Positions 1-9,096 of a stretch of 64,000 nucleotides of DNA are shown in pieces. Source of the stretch: Thermococcus sp. Lineage in GTDB: Archaea > Methanobacteriota_B > Thermococci > Thermococcales > Thermococcaceae. Below the pieces are notes generated by a model. That model had not been told where the DNA came from, ran no database searches, and saw nothing but the letters and a program-made list of their open reading frames with translations. Location: contig NZ_JALXBJ010000088.1 in NCBI RefSeq assembly GCF_026991495.1, positions 1 to 64,000 on the forward strand, given 5' to 3'. The translations under genes and the position numbers were made by a program. Position 1 is the first letter of the stretch; each line of letters begins with the position of its first letter.

Positions 1-87
1 CCTTTCTACGGAGGATACTTCCCTCGCAGGTATTACCTAACGTACACAATTATCCCCGGTTGGGGTGCTGCCTTCGAGTGGGCCTGA
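1..87 (+). CDS. C-terminal end of an unidentified protein (5' end outside window)
   Basis: Open frame from base 1: PFYGGYFPRRYYLTYTIIPGWGAAFEWA*, stop TGA at 85-87, followed by a T-rich tract. Confidence 0.6.
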   Translation, partial: PFYGGYFPRRYYLTYTIIPGWGAAFEWA

Positions 88-100
88 GCGCAATTGTGAG

Positions 101-118
101 CCTTTTTTTCCTTTTCTC
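101..118 (+). terminator. Poly-T archaeal-type terminator after the partial CDS
   Basis: cctttttttccttttctcc directly downstream of the stop at 87. Confidence 0.5.
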
Positions 119-307
119 CAGTTTCAGGTTCAACCTCACAGGATTTTAGCAGTTGGGGCCAGGCAATGGAGAAAAGAGAACGTTATTCGTTCGCTACAAG
201 TGGTAACTCTAAGGGGATAAAGGGCGTAATGCCGCTCCGCGAAGGTTTGAGTAGTCGAGGGAAAGGAGCATGTTTTGAGTTGGCGGGTTTAAAAGATTCG
301 CCGTTTG

Positions 308-419
308 TGAAAGTGGACTTTTACAAAAAGCCCAAATTATGAAAGCTCACTTTCATAAACCGCCGTTTTTATGAAAATTGACTTTCACCAACCGCACCAT
401 CTATGAAAACGGGCTTTCA
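308..419. repeat. Array of four 16-bp dyads with exact 32-bp period
   Basis: TGAAAGTGGACTTTTA (308-323), TGAAAGCTCACTTTCA (340-355), TGAAAATTGACTTTCA (372-387), TGAAAACGGGCTTTCA (404-419); each start is 32 bp from the previous one. Confidence 0.9.
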
Positions 420-466
420 GGGCAGGCCAAGGGTTAGATGGAAAACAAAGTGAGGGAGAAAAACCC

Positions 467-1414
467 TCAAACCTTAATCCCGCCCATGACGAGGGCCATA
501 ACCGCTTTCTGGGCGTGCAAGCGGTTCTCTGCCTGGTCGAAGACTACGCTGTTCGGACTGTCTATGACGTCGTCAGTAACTTCCTCGCCCCTGTGGGCCG
601 GGAGGCAGTGCATGAAGATGTAATCAGGTTTAGCGTGCTTTACAAGCTCCTTGTTGACCTGGAAGGGCCTGAATATCTTTCTCCTCTGCTCTGCTTCTGC
701 CTCCTGTCCCATGCTCGCCCAGACGTCGGTGTAGATGACGTCGGCGTCTTTAACGGCTTTAGCCGGGTCGTGGAGGAGCTCAAAGGAACCACCGCTCTCG
801 GCCGCGTTCTTCTCGGCCCACTTGATAACCCTCTCGTCAGGCTCGTAGCCCTCGGGTGTTGCAACTACAACGTTTGCCCCGAGCTTTGTGCCCGCTATCA
901 TGAGTGAATGTGCCACGTTGTTCCCATCGCCGACGTAGACGATTTTAAGGCCCGCTATGCGACCCTTCTTTTCGAGTATTGTCTGGTAGTCCGCTAAAGC
1001 CTGGCATGGATGACTGAAGTCGCTTAAACCGTTTATGACGGGAACGCTCGCGTACTTGGCGAGGTCTTCAACATCTTTGTGGGCGTAAACCCTCGCCATT
1101 ATCCCGTCTACGTACCTGCTGAGAACTCTAGCCGTGTCGGCAATCGTCTCCCCCCTACGGAGCTGTAAATCCTGGGCGTTGAGGTAGAGGCCGTAGCCAC
1201 CGAGCTGATAGATGCCAACCTCGAATGAAATCCTCGTTCTCGTTGACGGCTTCTGGAAAATCATTGCCAGAGTCTTCCCCTCAAGAACGCGGTGCGGCTT
1301 TCCAATCTTGTTCCATATCTTCATCATCTCGGCCGTCTTGAGAATCGTCTCAAGCTCCTCCCTCGTGAAGTCTTGAAGGCAGAGGACGTCCCTTCCGGCA
1401 AGGCTAACCACCAT
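467..1414 (-). CDS. argF: Ornithine carbamoyltransferase
   Basis: MVVSLAGRDVLCLQDF...FQKPSTRTRISFEVG...FMHCLPAHRGEEV; hallmark STRT and HCLP motifs. Confidence 0.95.
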   Translation of the reverse strand: MVVSLAGRDVLCLQDFTREELETILKTAEMMKIWNKIGKPHRVLEGKTLAMIFQKPSTRTRISFEVGIYQLGGYGLYLNAQDLQLRRGETIADTARVLSRYVDGIMARVYAHKDVEDLAKYASVPVINGLSDFSHPCQALADYQTILEKKGRIAGLKIVYVGDGNNVAHSLMIAGTKLGANVVVATPEGYEPDERVIKWAEKNAAESGGSFELLHDPAKAVKDADVIYTDVWASMGQEAEAEQRRKIFRPFQVNKELVKHAKPDYIFMHCLPAHRGEEVTDDVIDSPNSVVFDQAENRLHAQKAVMALVMGGIKV

Positions 1415-1680
1415 GTGCATCACCGTCTAAGGCTGGGGAGGGAGTTTAATAACCCTTTCGTCGTATTGGATGGCCCTATTCTGAAATTCTTTGGATTTAG
1501 AGCTGGAGGGATTTTCCAAAGGTAATGGCGCAAACGACCTGGACTGATACCCGCTATGCCTCGGTGCCTCCTGTTGCGCCTGGGGTGCCAACGCTTCCGC
1601 TCAGAGCGAACGTTTGTGAAATCCTTTTAAGGACTTTACCGCTCTGCTTTAATTGAGACGGTGCCCAGGAAGGTGGTTCA

Positions 1681-2364
1681 ATGAGAAGATCCCACGCCAT
1701 AGTTCTGTTGCTGCTGGTGCTGTTGGCGGTAACAGTGGAAGCCATCCGGTATCACGGGGATGTCCAGTGTTTCTCAACGGTATCCGTGAACGTGAGTGGA
1801 GTCAAACCACCAATCGTCAGCGGGCCGGGCTTTCCGCCCTGGGCGAGATTTAAAGGTGTGGCCGTTGACGAGATTGTAAACGGGAGCCCGATGCACGTGC
1901 TCGCTGGCATCTTTAACTTTGAACCCTCAAACTGGACGAAAAAGAGGCCAACATGCTACTTTAAGGCGCTCGAAGGCTTTTCCGAGAACTGGACCGGTCT
2001 AATTCTCCCCGGCGTTTCTCCCTCAAACATAACGCTTTCCGGGAGGGTGTATCTGGCACTCTACGTGTACCCTAAGGAGACATCCATTATAATCTCGAAA
2101 TTGAAGTACGGAGAAACACCCGAAGAGTCCAGAATAACCGAGGCCTTCCGTCTTGACTACCCCCAGAGCCCCGGGAAGTACATAGACGACTACGTGAACT
2201 CGCTTGAGGGTTCCGGGTACCACAGGATCAAGGCGCTTCCCAACGGCGTTCTCTTTAAGAAGGGTCGCAACTTTCTGCTCGTGCTGGAAACCAAGGACAG
2301 CGCCAACATTTACCTCCTCGTTGCAGAGGGAGGTGAGGGGGACGTGCTGAAAATAACTGGTTGA
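1681..2364 (+). CDS. Secreted/membrane-anchored hypothetical protein
   Basis: 227-aa ORF with N-terminal hydrophobic signal (MRRSHAIVLLLLVLLAVTVEA); GGTGG-like RBS upstream. Confidence 0.75.
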   Translation: MRRSHAIVLLLLVLLAVTVEAIRYHGDVQCFSTVSVNVSGVKPPIVSGPGFPPWARFKGVAVDEIVNGSPMHVLAGIFNFEPSNWTKKRPTCYFKALEGFSENWTGLILPGVSPSNITLSGRVYLALYVYPKETSIIISKLKYGETPEESRITEAFRLDYPQSPGKYIDDYVNSLEGSGYHRIKALPNGVLFKKGRNFLLVLETKDSANIYLLVAEGGEGDVLKITG

Positions 2365-2461
2365 GAGGCTCTAATGAAGTCTCAAAAGAAGGTCTTAAAA
2401 TATCGAAGTCTATCCCTTAATCCCTCAAAAACCTAATAAACTCCACGTCCCCCTATTCCCT

Positions 2462-4120
2462 GTGGCAGGCATGGATGATAAAATCCGGATAACCCTTGTC
2501 AACTATACAAAGAGACCCCTTGAAACTGTCACCTGGGCGGCACTGATAAGCTACTGGGAGGGCTGGGAAACCGGGGCCTTTGAGCGGATGAGCGAGAAGG
2601 ACGTCGAGATGCACCTCCCGAGGGTTCTCGGCTACGGCCACGAGTCAATCCTTGAGCACGCGACGCTGACCTTTGCCATTGAGGGATGTTCTCGCGTTTG
2701 CAGCCATCAACTAGTTAGACATAGGCTCGCAAGCTATACCCAACAGTCACAGCGGTATCAATTCGTGTCTTCTGTAGATTTAAAGGAATACAAACTTCCC
2801 GAGCCCTCAGGGGAAAAGAGAAACCCGCACTGCAAGCTCAGCATAAACCAGGAAGAGGAGATCGTCAAATGGTACCTTGAAGATGGCCTCTCGTCGTGGC
2901 AAATAGCGAAGATAGTAGGGCTTCACCCCACTTCGGTTCTCTCAATACTAAGGGCGTATGGCGTCAGCCCGCGGAAAGCTGGGGAAGCTTACAACGGAAG
3001 GATCGTGAATGAGAACTTCTTCGAGGATATCAGCGATCCGGACAGGGCTTATATCTTAGGTTTTATCATGGCAGACGGCAGCATCAACGAGGCAAGGAAT
3101 GCCCTTATAATTGATCAGAAAAACCTCGAAAAAACCCTCCTAATAGAGATAGCAGAGCATATTGGACGTGGAATACGGGTAAGGGCTCAAAAGGGCAGGA
3201 ACACCGTCAGGCTATGGGTTGGAAACAAGAAGCTAATCGAAGACCTCAAGAGGTGGGGAGTTTCAGAGAGAAAGGCGAAAACCCTAAGTTTTGAGAGGGT
3301 TATCAAAGGGATGTCCAAAGACCTCTGGCCCCACTTTCTCAGGGGCTACCTGGATGGGGACGGGTACATTAAGGTGGTCTTCAAGGACGGTACTTTCCAG
3401 AGGGCTGAGGTGACGTTCGTTAGCTCGAGCAAGAAGGCCCTTGAAGATACGATGTTTATGCTGTCTGAGCTGGGGCTTCCCGAGGGTGCATTGAGATACT
3501 ATGAAAACAGAGAGGTTGGATACCTCCGCTACACCAAGGGCAGGAGTTCCGAAGAACTGCTAAGAATCCTCTACAGAGATGCTGATCCATTCCTGACAAG
3601 GAGAGCCAACCTACTCAAGGTCCTTGCCGTTCTTCCAGAGCTTAGGGGGAGGATTCAGAGCGCCATACGCAGGAGACTCGCAGAGTATGAGTTCACAATA
3701 CCCGAAAGCGTTTTGGAGGATCCATTTTTAGCGTACCGCTGGTACGACCTGATGAGAGACGCTAGGGATCTCTACGTTAAGTCCGTCCAGGAGGGGGTTC
3801 CAAAAGAGGACGCGCGCTTCATCCTACCCCAGGCTGTGAGGACGAAGATAGTTGTCACGATGAACCTCCGCGAGCTGAAGCACTTCCTCGGTCTGAGGGC
3901 CTGCGAGAGGGCCCAGTGGGAGATAAGGGAAGTTGCATGGAAGATGTTAGAGGAGATAGCGAAGAACGAAGAGCTTAGGCCGATAATAAAGTGGGCGAAG
4001 CTCGGGCCACGCTGTATACAGCTCGGCTACTGCCCCGAGGGCGAGCTTATGCCCCCCGGCTGCTGGAAGAGAACGAGGGAGAGATGGAAGGGACTGCTCT
4101 CTGCCGTTAGGGAAGATTGA
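2462..4120 (+). CDS. thyX: Flavin-dependent thymidylate synthase ThyX, interrupted in frame by a LAGLIDADG endonuclease
   Basis: N part carries the ThyX motif [15 protein letters not shown] part ...[41 protein letters not shown] is ThyX; one continuous frame. GTG start at 2462 or ATG at 2471. Confidence 0.9.
   Translation: MAGMDDKIRITLVNYTKRPLETVTWAALISYWEGWETGAFERMSEKDVEMHLPRVLGYGHESILEHATLTFAIEGCSRVCSHQLVRHRLASYTQQSQRYQFVSSVDLKEYKLPEPSGEKRNPHCKLSINQEEEIVKWYLEDGLSSWQIAKIVGLHPTSVLSILRAYGVSPRKAGEAYNGRIVNENFFEDISDPDRAYILGFIMADGSINEARNALIIDQKNLEKTLLIEIAEHIGRGIRVRAQKGRNTVRLWVGNKKLIEDLKRWGVSERKAKTLSFERVIKGMSKDLWPHFLRGYLDGDGYIKVVFKDGTFQRAEVTFVSSSKKALEDTMFMLSELGLPEGALRYYENREVGYLRYTKGRSSEELLRILYRDADPFLTRRANLLKVLAVLPELRGRIQSAIRRRLAEYEFTIPESVLEDPFLAYRWYDLMRDARDLYVKSVQEGVPKEDARFILPQAVRTKIVVTMNLRELKHFLGLRACERAQWEIREVAWKMLEEIAKNEELRPIIKWAKLGPRCIQLGYCPEGELMPPGCWKRTRERWKGLLSAVRED
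2761..3682 (+). mobile_element. In-frame LAGLIDADG homing endonuclease insertion (HTH + two LAGLIDADG motifs) inside thyX
   Basis: Motifs [12 protein letters not shown] and [14 protein letters not shown]-terminal HTH-like [43 protein letters not shown]; boundaries approximate, placed where ThyX-like sequence stops and resumes. Confidence 0.85.
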
Positions 4121-4236
4121 TTTTTGTTGTCATTTATTCAAATTTTCCAGAAATCTTCTGCATTATTTAGCACTTTTTCAGCCTTTCTGCCAAAAGATTG
4201 ATAACCCCCCGCCCGAACTTTAGAGGGTGGTCAGCG

Positions 4237-4332
4237 ATGGTGGAGGTACCTGATGCCGAACTCTTGATAAACCTGACGAACTTCGAGCTGATGTATGAAA
4301 GGGTAAAGAAAAATCTGGGAGAGGGCTCATAG
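4237..4332 (+). CDS. Possible 31-aa small protein (or remnant)
   Basis: ATG preceded by a GGTGGT RBS-like sequence; MVEVPDAELLINLTNFELMYERVKKNLGEGS*; stop overlaps the pheT 3' end. Confidence 0.35.
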   Translation: MVEVPDAELLINLTNFELMYERVKKNLGEGS

Positions 4333-6051
4333 GTAGGGGTCGGTGTAGAGGGGCCTCAGGAAGAGCTCAAAGGTAGCGACGGACATCTCTAAGCCCCAGT
4401 TCTCAAGGACTGTCGGATGAACCTCCCCGATAACCCCTATCACCTCCCCTCCGACGACTATTTTTCCAGCCCTGCCGGGAATGAAGCTCGGGTGTTCGAC
4501 CTCTTCAAGCTCGTACTCAAAGCCGAGGTGCCTCATTACCGAGTCGAGTATTTCCTTGGCCTCCGTGAAGGTAACGCGCGGATGTGCCAGAGCAACCGCT
4601 AATTTGCTCTCGCTCACCGTTTTTGTTTCTCTGCTCTCATCTATCAGCGTCGCCTTCCCGACTTCAAAGATTTTCTGCGGGTATTCTTCGTGGGTGTTCT
4701 GGCTCAGAAAGTCGAGCAGGCTCGGCAAAAGCCAGTTCCTCAGGGCCGACCACTTCGGACTTACCGGGTTCTCTATCTCGACGAGCTCAGTCGGCGGGTG
4801 GTTGAAGTAGTCCGCGCACTCCTCAGGGTGCTCCCCGCAGGGGAGATGCATCTTTGAAAACTGGGCCTCCCTGTTGGTCAGGTTGAAGGTCATTACCTCC
4901 TGCAGGCCAAAGCCGACCATGAGTTCCCTCACGGCATCCTCAAAGTCAGTGAACTTGTCCCCCCTGCCCTGAACGGCAAGCTTAGGCTCTTCCGGCTCGA
5001 TCTCGTTGTAGCCGTATGCTATTAGGACATCCTCCAAAACGTCCCTCGCGTGCATTATATCGTCGCGGAAGGCCGGATAAAGGAGCTTTGCCCTTCCATC
5101 TTCGAGTTTAACCCCGTACATCATCCTCTCAAGGAGCTCCTTTATTTCCCCGTCGCTCAGCTCAAGGCCTGCTAACTTCCTTATGTAGTCCAGCTCGACC
5201 TCGAAGGGCTTTGGCGTCAGGTCTGGTGTTTCAATCTCGAAGTCGGGGTAGATTACCTTCACGCTCCTGATTTTTCCACCGCGTTCAGATAAAGCAGTAA
5301 CGACGACGTTCAAAGCCAGCATGATCTTCCTCAGATCCCACCCGGTCACGTCAACGAAGACGTTCTTAGTTTCGGTCGTTACCCTTCCTGTTATCTCGGA
5401 GTTGATAATCGGCGGCATCGAGAGTACTTTGCCCTCGCTGTCGACGAGGAGCGGGTAGTAGGGCTTGTGTTTTATCAGATGCCCGTACTCTTTCCCCTTC
5501 TCGTGCTTCTCAAGAATTTCCTCAAGCGTTAGCTCCTCGGTGAAGCCGAGGGGGACGAACTTTTCAGTCTTTTCTGCTGCCCTGTAATAGATTGGAGGCT
5601 TCACTCTGTCGAAGTCAAAGATGCCAATCGCTACCTCCCTTCTACGCCTTCCGAAGGTTAAGGCAACTTTCTCCTGGAGGTTTATCATCTGCTTTAACGC
5701 TTCTTCATCGAGTTTTAGGCCTTCAACTATGGCGTAGACACCGTAGGGACGTATATCCTTCAGCTTTTCGTCAACGTAAACCACAACGTCGCTCTTCTCC
5801 ACTTTATACCTCGGAAGACCCTTCTCCATTCCGAGCGCCCACTTGATCTGCCTCGCTATCCCTTCTGCACTCCAGAGGTCGGGCCTGTTGGTGTCCTTTG
5901 AGTCGGCCTTGAAGTATATCTCCCCGTTCTCCTCCCAGAAGTCGTCGAGCTCGCATTTCGCATAGAGGAAGAGGTCTTCCCACTCCTCGACGGTGAAGCT
6001 CTTCCCGATGAGCCTTTCAAGGTCGGACTTCGAAACGTCGAACTTCGGCAT
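4327..6051 (-). CDS. pheT: Phenylalanyl-tRNA synthetase beta subunit
   Basis: MPKFDVSKSDLERLIGKSFTVEEWEDLF...KADSKDTNRPDLWSAEGIARQ...; adjacent to pheS. Confidence 0.95.
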   Translation of the reverse strand: MPKFDVSKSDLERLIGKSFTVEEWEDLFLYAKCELDDFWEENGEIYFKADSKDTNRPDLWSAEGIARQIKWALGMEKGLPRYKVEKSDVVVYVDEKLKDIRPYGVYAIVEGLKLDEEALKQMINLQEKVALTFGRRRREVAIGIFDFDRVKPPIYYRAAEKTEKFVPLGFTEELTLEEILEKHEKGKEYGHLIKHKPYYPLLVDSEGKVLSMPPIINSEITGRVTTETKNVFVDVTGWDLRKIMLALNVVVTALSERGGKIRSVKVIYPDFEIETPDLTPKPFEVELDYIRKLAGLELSDGEIKELLERMMYGVKLEDGRAKLLYPAFRDDIMHARDVLEDVLIAYGYNEIEPEEPKLAVQGRGDKFTDFEDAVRELMVGFGLQEVMTFNLTNREAQFSKMHLPCGEHPEECADYFNHPPTELVEIENPVSPKWSALRNWLLPSLLDFLSQNTHEEYPQKIFEVGKATLIDESRETKTVSESKLAVALAHPRVTFTEAKEILDSVMRHLGFEYELEEVEHPSFIPGRAGKIVVGGEVIGVIGEVHPTVLENWGLEMSVATFELFLRPLYTDPYL

Positions 6052-6061
6052 GAACATCACC

Positions 6062-7564
6062 TCACCACACCAGCTTCGCTTCCCGGAGCCACCTCAAATC
6101 GTAGCTGAAGAGGTAGCGGATGTCGTCAATGCCGAGCTTGAACATGGCCAATCTGTCAATTCCTATTCCCCACGCTATTACCGGTGCGTCTATGCCCAAA
6201 GCCTTGGTCATCTCCTCGCGGAATATCCCGGCACCGCCAAACTCGACCCAGCCGAGCTCTGGATGGTAGGCGCTCATCTGGACGCTTGGTTCCGTAAATG
6301 GATAGTAGTCGGGCAGGAACTTGACTTTCTTCGCTCCCGCTATCTCCACCGCGAAGCGCTTCAGAATCCCCAGGAGGTGCCTGAAGGTTAAATCCTCGCC
6401 TACGACGAAGCCGTCCACCTGGTTGAACTCGATGAGGTGGGTCCTGTCTAAAACATCTGGCCTGAAAACGCGCTGAATCGTGAAGTACTTGCCCGGTATT
6501 TCAACGCCTTTAGCGAGCTGTCTCCCGCTTAGGGCGGTTCCGTGAGCCCTTGGCATCAGGAGCATGGCCCTCTCAGGAGACCAAGTATAGCCCCAGCCAC
6601 GGGAACCGGCCAAACCGCGTTCATGGGCGGTCTTAACCCTCTCAACGAGCTCCTTCTCGGGTAGGTAACCGCTCTTCGGGTACTTGAGCTGGTAGGTGTC
6701 TGTCCACTCGCGGGCGGGGTGGTTTTGCGGCTGGAAGAGAGCGTCGAAGTTCCAGAACTGGGTTTCTATGAGGCTCTCAACGGTCATCTCGATGAAGCCC
6801 ATCTCTATGAGCCTTCTCCTTATCTTGTCGAGGAAAGCCCTATAGGGTTGCTTCTTGCCCGGATAAATCCTCCTCACGGGGGCCCTGATATCAAAGCGCC
6901 TGAACTCAACCTCGCGCCATTTCCCCGACTTTATGAGCTCGGGCGTTAAAACGGAAACCTCTTTCTTCAGCTCGATGCCCTTCCTTACCAGCTCCTCCCC
7001 GGCGGGGGTTATCTCGACGGTTCTCTCGGTTACGGTTTCCTCCCCTCCAATCTTCCTCCTCTTGAGCTCCTTGAGCGGGACGAGCTTTTCTATCTCCTTC
7101 GCGGGCACGCTTCCCTTCTCTGCCAGAAGTTTTAGTGCCCTATCAATGGGCCTCTCCTCAGCTTTGAGCCCCTTCTCGGTAACCTCCAGAACGAGCTTTC
7201 CGTCCTCTTTCCTAACGCTCGCCCAGCCTTCCCTCCTGAGGAGGCCTACGATGGGCTTCAACTCATCCTCGCTGAGAACCTCCCTGAGGTCATCGAGCGT
7301 AGCTTTGCCCTTTTCCCTCAGAACCTTCAGGGCTCTCCACTCGGGAAGACCGATTTTAGCGTACTCCCTTCCGGTCTCGGTGAGCTTAACGACCTTCTCG
7401 CTCCTCTCGTGGAGCTTTGCTAAACCCTTCGCCTGAAGACCGAGAGCTGCCCTCATAACCGCTACCTGCTCAAGGCCCGTCTTCTCCACCAGTTCCTTGA
7501 ATTTAGCCTTCTTGAGCTCTCCAAGTTTTATGAGCGTGAGTTTTTCCTGATAGCTTAGCTCCAT
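6062..7564 (-). CDS. pheS: Phenylalanyl-tRNA synthetase alpha subunit
   Basis: 500 aa; ...[28 protein letters not shown]...[30 protein letters not shown] class II aaRS motifs. Confidence 0.95.
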   Translation of the reverse strand: MELSYQEKLTLIKLGELKKAKFKELVEKTGLEQVAVMRAALGLQAKGLAKLHERSEKVVKLTETGREYAKIGLPEWRALKVLREKGKATLDDLREVLSEDELKPIVGLLRREGWASVRKEDGKLVLEVTEKGLKAEERPIDRALKLLAEKGSVPAKEIEKLVPLKELKRRKIGGEETVTERTVEITPAGEELVRKGIELKKEVSVLTPELIKSGKWREVEFRRFDIRAPVRRIYPGKKQPYRAFLDKIRRRLIEMGFIEMTVESLIETQFWNFDALFQPQNHPAREWTDTYQLKYPKSGYLPEKELVERVKTAHERGLAGSRGWGYTWSPERAMLLMPRAHGTALSGRQLAKGVEIPGKYFTIQRVFRPDVLDRTHLIEFNQVDGFVVGEDLTFRHLLGILKRFAVEIAGAKKVKFLPDYYPFTEPSVQMSAYHPELGWVEFGGAGIFREEMTKALGIDAPVIAWGIGIDRLAMFKLGIDDIRYLFSYDLRWLREAKLVW

Positions 7565-7679
7565 ACCCCCACCTCCGGTGGGGATGAGTGGGAGGACTTA
7601 AGAGAATTGCGGTGGTTCGGTTCATGCGGCACCGGGTGTTATGTTTATAAATGAATCCAGCGATCCGATGGGGAGGAAG

Positions 7680-8615
7680 ATGGTGAGCAAACTGTTGGCC
7701 CTCGAAGCCTATCCAAACCTCAAAGACCTCGACTTCAGGTTGCTCAGGGCCGTTGAGCTCAAGATGAGGCGCTACATGTGGGTGCCCCTCGAGGAGATAG
7801 CGAAGTTCGCAAGGGTGGACGTTGAGACAGCTTCCTTCAGGCTGGGGAAGCTCGACAACTGGTCCCTGGTGAGGCGGAGGAGCGACATAGGCTACATCGG
7901 CTACCAGCTCACGATACACGGCTACGATGCCCTCGCGATAAAGGCTCTATCTAAGAAAGGGGTCATCGAGGCGATGAGCACGGCCCAGATAGGCGTCGGG
8001 AAAGACGCGGACGTTTACGTCGGGATAACGCCCTCGGGGGAGAGGGTCGCGGTTAAATTCAACAGAATAGGCGGGAGAACCGCATCGAGGAAAGCCGGCT
8101 ATCACTCTAACGTCTTCCGCGACAAGCACCACACGAGCTGGCTCTACGTTTCGAGGCTCATAGCGAGGAAGGAGTACGACGCCCTGGTGCTCTTGAGCCC
8201 GATAGCGAGCGTCCCCAAACCAATAGCCTGGAACAGGCACGCCATCGTGATGGAATTCATCGACGGGAATGAGCTCGCAGAGCTCCGCGACACGGATTTA
8301 AGCAGGGAGGAGGCCAGAAAAGTCCTCGATAAGGTGCTGGAAGAATACCTGAAAGTCGTCCGCTTCGGAATAGTGCATTCGGACTTAAGCGAGTTCAACG
8401 TCGTCCTGCTGAGGGACGGCGGGATTATGATAATCGACTGGGCCCAGTACCTCCCGACGGCCCACCCGGAGAGCTACGAACTCCTGAAGAGGGACGTAAC
8501 GGTCATACTCAACGCCTTCAGGAGGAGATGGGGGGTTAGGGTTTCCTTCGAGGAGGTCTGGCCCGAGTTTGAATCAGCTTGGACGGAGAGCAGGGGTGAG
8601 GGAGATGGTGATTAA
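7680..8615 (+). CDS. rio2: RIO2-type serine/threonine protein kinase
   Basis: N-terminal winged helix (MVSKLLALEAYPNLKDLDFRLLRAVELKMRRYMWVPLEEIAK) plus RIO kinase core (GVGKDADVYVGITPSGERVAVKF; IVHSDLSEFNVVL; MIIDWAQ). Confidence 0.95.
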   Translation: MVSKLLALEAYPNLKDLDFRLLRAVELKMRRYMWVPLEEIAKFARVDVETASFRLGKLDNWSLVRRRSDIGYIGYQLTIHGYDALAIKALSKKGVIEAMSTAQIGVGKDADVYVGITPSGERVAVKFNRIGGRTASRKAGYHSNVFRDKHHTSWLYVSRLIARKEYDALVLLSPIASVPKPIAWNRHAIVMEFIDGNELAELRDTDLSREEARKVLDKVLEEYLKVVRFGIVHSDLSEFNVVLLRDGGIMIIDWAQYLPTAHPESYELLKRDVTVILNAFRRRWGVRVSFEEVWPEFESAWTESRGEGDGD

Positions 8616-9096
8616 GTACGAGCCCCTTAACAGAAGGGAGAGAATCGTGAGGCTGTTCCGGGAGGCCATAGAGGCCGAGAACAGGAACGACCTTGAGACC
8701 GCCAAGAGGAAGCTCGACGAAATTCTTCACGAGAGCTTTAAAGCCGAGCCCGAGTTCTACTTCGAGGCCTGCTTCCGCCTCGCGGACATATTCGTGCAGG
8801 AGGACAACTACCGCGGGGCAGTTAAGTGCGCCCTCCAGGCCATATCCCGGGCCCCGAGCAACGACCACTACCGCCTCGGCCTCAAGAGGCTCGGCGGGAT
8901 CCTTGAGATAATGAAAGTGCGCGGGAGGCTCTCCGATCTGACCGAGAACATGGAGAGCACTCTGAAACTGATTGAAGAAGATGAGGAGCTCCACCGCTTT
9001 GTAAAGGCGCTGATAAGACTCGCAAGGGGAGAAAGAGTTGAGGAGAGCTTTTCCCTTGAGGAGTTCAACGAGGTAATAAGAGCCCTCTCAGGGTGA
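8605..9096 (+). CDS. TPR-like helical hypothetical protein
   Basis: ATG at 8605 overlaps the rio2 3' end; TPR-like helices, no specific family recognised. Confidence 0.75.
   Translation: MVIKYEPLNRRERIVRLFREAIEAENRNDLETAKRKLDEILHESFKAEPEFYFEACFRLADIFVQEDNYRGAVKCALQAISRAPSNDHYRLGLKRLGGILEIMKVRGRLSDLTENMESTLKLIEEDEELHRFVKALIRLARGERVEESFSLEEFNEVIRALSG

Noticed and set aside
308-419. CRISPR array
   Set aside because: Only four non-identical 16-bp dyads with 16-bp spacers; far shorter than archaeal CRISPR repeats and no cas genes nearby.
438-907. ORFs 438..623 and 515..907 (+)
   Set aside because: Antisense to argF; the high-GC bias generates long spurious antisense ORFs.
2761-3682. Canonical intein in ThyX
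   Set aside because: No block A/B nucleophile region and no block F/terminal His-Asn seen; left open as a divergent intein, but not called.
2755-3700. Bulge-helix-bulge archaeal mRNA intron at the thyX insert boundaries
   Set aside because: ggtat (2754-2758) can pair with ataccc near 3699, but I could not draw a convincing 3-nt bulge/4-bp helix/3-nt bulge by hand, so no intron is claimed.
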